NCBI GenBank assembly: GCA_965267435.1
Contig: OZ253960.1
Location: 4,464,001 to 4,528,000, forward strand
DNA length: 64,000 bases
Reading direction: 5' to 3'
Origin: JAWPMT01 sp965267435
Lineage (GTDB): Bacteria; Bacteroidota; Bacteroidia; Cytophagales; Cyclobacteriaceae
The notes beneath the pieces are model-generated. The model was given only the letters and a program-made list of their open reading frames with translations. It did not search any database and was not told the DNA's origin. The translations under genes and the position numbers were made by a program. Positions 61,119 to 64,000 of the stretch are shown here, one piece after another; within the stretch, counting starts at the first letter, position 1, and each line of letters begins with the position of its first letter.

Positions 61119-62582
61119 ATGAAGAAGCTCCCGCTCCATATAAAGGTGATCATAGGCCTCGTCCTGGGTACAGTATACGCGTTCCTGTCAGTGAAATTTG
61201 ACTGGAACCAGTTTACCCTTGACTATGTGAAGCCCTTCGGAGATATATTCATCAATATCCTCAAACTGATCGCTGTACCCCTGGTACTCTTCTCTATCAT
61301 CTCCGGTGTCGCTTCTCTTAAGGATATCCGAAAGCTGGGCCGAATGGGCTTGAAAACGTTAGGTCTCTACCTCGTGACCACGATGATCGCTGTGGTTGTC
61401 GGATTGGTCATCGTCAATATTTATAAACCCGGCACCCGCGTCAATGACGACACCCGCAAGGAATTTCGGATCAGCTATGAATTATGGCAGCAGAGGACTG
61501 AAGGGGTTCCAAGGCTCGATGATGTATGTGTGACCTGCGACTCAGAAAATGCCAGTTTGATAGCAAAAGTCCGTCAGAAAGAGGGACTGGATAGGTCTCC
61601 TGCGGAAGCTCAGCAAGGGGCCACACCGGACGCTACGCAAACCTGGGTGAGCGATAAATTGAATAAGGCGGCCGAAGCGAAAGAAGAGGGCCCACTGAAG
61701 CCACTCGTAGACGTGATCCCGGACAATATATTCACTGCACTGGCAGATATGTCGATGCTACAAATCATCTTCTTCGCCATCTTTTTTGGCGTCGTACTGG
61801 TATCCATTCCTGAGGACAAGGGCAAGCCTGTCTTACATTTGGTGGACGGGCTCAACGAAGTCTTTGTGAAAATGGTGATGCTGGTGATGCGGGTTATGCC
61901 CGTGTTCGTCTTTGCTCTCATGGCAGGACAAATTGTACAAGCAGCAGGCACAGATCCCGATAAATTCTTTGAGTTGTTGAGTTTCTTGCTGCAGTACTCA
62001 CTGGTATTGGTTGCTGGATTGGCGATCATGGTGTTCGCATTTTATCCGGTTGTCGTCACGGCGATTGTGAAGCGGCTGTCCTACAAAAATTTCCTCAAGG
62101 GGATCAGGGATGCACAAATCACTGCATTCTCCACCAGTTCCTCTGTCGCCACGCTACCTGTCACCATGGAGTGCATGCATCACAATATCAAAGTACCAGA
62201 GAAAGTGACCAGCTTCGTCTTGCCCATTGGTGCGACAGTCAATATGGATGGTACCAGCCTCTATCAGGCAGTGGCGGTCATTTCCATGGCCCAGCTCCAT
62301 ATGGTAGATCTAACCATCTCGCAGCAGCTGGTGATCATCATCACGGCGACCCTGGCGTCGATTGGCGCAGCGGCCATCCCTAGTGCTGGGCTGGTCTTGA
62401 TGATCATTGTACTGGAGTCCGTAGGCCTCAACCCTGCTTGGATTGCCATCATATTCCCTGTGGATCGTATCCTGGATATGTGTCGCACCGTCGTGAACGT
62501 CACGGGAGATGCAACGGTTTCCACGCTGGTAGCTTACAGCGAGGGAGAATTAGACACGGAACCAGAAATGGCAACGGTCTAA
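61119..62582 (+). CDS. Dicarboxylate/amino acid:cation symporter
   Basis: A 487-residue symporter of the glutamate/dicarboxylate (DAACS) family. The family's hairpin-loop sequences are clear: FSTSSSVATLPVTMECM (HP1), then VNMDGTSLYQAVAVI (NMDGT) and the C-terminal MCRTVVNVTGDATVS. The transporter carries glutamate, aspartate or C4 dicarboxylates with Na+ or H+. Between helices 3 and 4 there is a soluble insertion of about 85 residues with a CxxC pair (VCVTCDSE), longer than in GltP. The gene starts 32 bases after aroC. Confidence 0.94.
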   Translation: MKKLPLHIKVIIGLVLGTVYAFLSVKFDWNQFTLDYVKPFGDIFINILKLIAVPLVLFSIISGVASLKDIRKLGRMGLKTLGLYLVTTMIAVVVGLVIVNIYKPGTRVNDDTRKEFRISYELWQQRTEGVPRLDDVCVTCDSENASLIAKVRQKEGLDRSPAEAQQGATPDATQTWVSDKLNKAAEAKEEGPLKPLVDVIPDNIFTALADMSMLQIIFFAIFFGVVLVSIPEDKGKPVLHLVDGLNEVFVKMVMLVMRVMPVFVFALMAGQIVQAAGTDPDKFFELLSFLLQYSLVLVAGLAIMVFAFYPVVVTAIVKRLSYKNFLKGIRDAQITAFSTSSSVATLPVTMECMHHNIKVPEKVTSFVLPIGATVNMDGTSLYQAVAVISMAQLHMVDLTISQQLVIIITATLASIGAAAIPSAGLVLMIIVLESVGLNPAWIAIIFPVDRILDMCRTVVNVTGDATVSTLVAYSEGELDTEPEMATV

Positions 62583-62586
62583 AAAA

Positions 62587-62617
62587 TTGGCAATTTTGAA
62601 CTATTCGCCGACTTTTG
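62587..62617 (+). promoter_or_regulatory. Candidate promoter of nfu
   Basis: TTG (62587-62589), a 20-base spacer and GACTTTTG (62610-62617) differ by one base from the TTG-N-TAnnTTTG consensus, 28 bases before the start at 62645. Confidence 0.35.
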
Positions 62618-62644
62618 CATTTGATACTTCAAACGCGAGGAAAA

Positions 62645-63229
62645 ATGCAAGCAGAGAGCAAAGTCGTCAATATCTATACTGAGAGTAACCCCAACCCCAA
62701 CTCTCTCAAATTTGTCGTCAATTTCATGCTAATGCCTGAAGGCATCAGTAGGGATTACCGTTCTATTGATGAGACCAACACCGCCCCACTTGCCGCGGAG
62801 CTATTTCAGTTCCCTTTTGTGAAGGGCGTATTCTATATGAGCAACTTCATCACCGTCACCAAAGATGAAGCTACCGACTGGTATGATGTGAAAGGTGACA
62901 TTGAAAAGGTCATCAAAGACTTCCTGACAGCCGAGAAGGCAATCCTAACTGAAAAGGAGCCTACGGTAGAAAGCAATCAGGCGACGGACAGTGACACGGA
63001 CCTGGAGGTGAAGATCAAAGGGATCCTCGATGAGTACATTCGCCCCGCCGTAGAAATGGACGGTGGTGCCATCTCATTCCACTCCTTCGACGAAGGGAAA
63101 GTCAAAGTCCTGCTGCAAGGGTCTTGTTCAGGATGCCCATCGTCGACGATCACACTGAAGGCGGGCATCGAGAATCTTTTGAAGCGTATGGTTCCTGAGG
63201 TGCTCGAAGTAGAGGCCGAGGGCATCTAA
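62645..63229 (+). CDS. Iron-sulfur cluster carrier Nfu/NifU family protein
   Basis: A 194-residue protein with an N-terminal Nfu_N domain (ESNPNPNSLKFVVNFML, typical of mitochondrial and bacterial Nfu) and a C-terminal NifU domain with the cluster-binding CSGCPSSTITLKAGIE (about residue 160). It carries and delivers 4Fe-4S clusters. ATG at 62645, preceded by the purine-rich GAGGAAAA, is chosen over TTG at 62615, which would add ten unlike residues. It lies 8 bases before the FAD-oxidoreductase start, so the two are likely co-transcribed. Confidence 0.93.
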   Translation: MQAESKVVNIYTESNPNPNSLKFVVNFMLMPEGISRDYRSIDETNTAPLAAELFQFPFVKGVFYMSNFITVTKDEATDWYDVKGDIEKVIKDFLTAEKAILTEKEPTVESNQATDSDTDLEVKIKGILDEYIRPAVEMDGGAISFHSFDEGKVKVLLQGSCSGCPSSTITLKAGIENLLKRMVPEVLEVEAEGI

Positions 63230-63236
63230 TCGCCCA

Positions 63237-64000
63237 TTGCCAGCAACCCTTCATAATCTCGTCCTCTCGCCGGAAGACGGCCTGGATCAGCAGAATCTCG
63301 AGGCCTTTCTTAAAGCGAAAGGCCTGCTGACCGACGAGCAATACTTCCACATACTACGTCGCTCCATTGATGCTCGGAGCAAGCGGATAAAAGTACACGT
63401 ATCCGTGGAAGTGGATTCGGTACCTCATGGGGTCCAGTATGTCGAATACAATCCCGAATTCTCCTCGAGCCCAGGGGGCCAGCAGATCATTATTGTCGGT
63501 GCCGGGCCAGCAGGGATGTTCGCGGCCATCCAGGCTTTGGAAATGGGCGTGAAGCCCATTGTCCTGGAAAGGGGAAAGGACGTACGTGCGCGACGGCGGG
63601 ACCTCGCTGCCATTAATAAAGATCATATTGTCAATCCAAGCTCCAATTATTGCTTCGGGGAAGGCGGTGCCGGTACTTATTCGGATGGCAAGCTTTATAC
63701 GCGATCCAAGAAGAGAGGGAGTGTGCGGCGCGTTTTCGAGATTTTGGTAGCTCACGGCGCTCCGGAGGAGATCCTCTATGAGTCCCATCCGCATATTGGC
63801 ACCAATAAGTTGCCCAAGATCGTGACCGCTATGCGGGAGACTATTCTGGATCGAGGCGGCGAATTTCACTTCAACGCCAAAGTGACCGACTTGATCACCG
63901 ACAATGGCGAGCTTCGAGGTGTTGTGGTCAACGACCATGAAAAAATCACCGGCGATGCCGTTATCCTGGCAACAGGCCACTCCGCCAGGGACATTTTTTC
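63237..64000 (+). CDS. FAD-dependent oxidoreductase, partial (3' end outside window)
   Basis: The first 254 codons of an NAD(P)/FAD-dependent oxidoreductase of the uncharacterised COG2509-like group. A small N-terminal domain of about 80 residues (FLKAKGLLTDEQYFHILRR) comes first. The FAD-binding GxGxxG is in IIIVGAGPAGMFAAIQA (about residues 83-99), followed by VNPSSNYCFGEGGAGTYSDG, a motif typical of the group, and the second nucleotide-contact segment AVILATGHSARD. No ATG lies near; TTG at 63237, following the nfu stop by 8 bases, starts the frame, and an upstream in-frame stop at 63213-63215 limits it. Substrate unknown. Confidence 0.88.
   Translation, partial: MPATLHNLVLSPEDGLDQQNLEAFLKAKGLLTDEQYFHILRRSIDARSKRIKVHVSVEVDSVPHGVQYVEYNPEFSSSPGGQQIIIVGAGPAGMFAAIQALEMGVKPIVLERGKDVRARRRDLAAINKDHIVNPSSNYCFGEGGAGTYSDGKLYTRSKKRGSVRRVFEILVAHGAPEEILYESHPHIGTNKLPKIVTAMRETILDRGGEFHFNAKVTDLITDNGELRGVVVNDHEKITGDAVILATGHSARDIF

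Noticed and set aside
63354..63980. Minus-strand frame of 208 residues at the window end
   Set aside because: It is antisense to the FAD-dependent oxidoreductase, whose dinucleotide-binding motifs are clear on the plus strand.

Overview
This 64 kb window is chromosomal DNA of a member of the Bacteroidota, most likely a marine-type Cytophagales/Saprospirales relative. The evidence is lineage-typical content: an 800-residue FtsX-like permease with no ATPase beside it, a giant HYR-repeat protein with a type IX secretion (T9SS) C-terminal sorting domain, BatD, a BshA-type bacillithiol enzyme, a mutL-rhomboid-rhomboid cluster, a glycosidase/beta-lactamase fusion relative, and a few promoters of the TTTG-N19..21-TAnnTTTG kind. 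The base composition looks even. I saw no rRNA, tRNA, CRISPR array, prophage, insertion sequence or integrase.

Layout. 1-10 kb: a truncated TreS-maltokinase gene, an orphan permease, a TlpA-like thioredoxin, a sulfotransferase, an EthD-like protein and an exported ADP-ribosylglycohydrolase. 10-19 kb: clpB, a small protein, a WG-repeat protein, a dienelactone hydrolase lipoprotein, three small unknowns, kbl and a GNAT. 19-31 kb: patatin, a lipocalin-like protein, lpxD divergent from a type III polyketide synthase, a tricorn-like protease, pruA, a HAD phosphatase translationally coupled to an ArsR-type regulator, an exported CarboxypepD_reg protein and an M19 dipeptidase. 31-42 kb: NAD(P)HX epimerase, a di-haem peroxidase-like protein, an unknown two-gene operon, a YfbK-like VWA protein followed by a TPR-like protein, then the two rhomboids, mutL and a small membrane protein. 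42-51 kb: the 1912-residue HYR/T9SS protein with two tandem DNA repeat arrays, then a serine hydrolase whose N-terminal half looks like a decayed GH3 glycosidase. 51-64 kb: bshA, a fatty-acid 2-hydroxylase-like gene, a VWA/AAA pair, an AlbA_2 protein, PhoH, an AhpD-like protein, an isolated batD, aroC, a dicarboxylate/glutamate symporter, nfu and a truncated FAD-dependent oxidoreductase.

Most of the window is housekeeping and cell-envelope biology. The observations most worth following are: (1) a 31-bp element, identical at 24 positions with fixed spacing, about 100 bp upstream of both the HYR surface protein and the adjacent GH3-like/beta-lactamase protein, which suggests co-regulation; (2) the apparent erosion of the GH3 half of that fusion protein; (3) the near-identical 243-bp and 228-bp repeats in the HYR gene, with a chimeric unit at their junction; (4) an AAA/VWA pair with altered Walker A and B residues; and (5) several small, probably real genes, including one of 50 codons. 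I did not find a clear, wholly new defence or mobile system.
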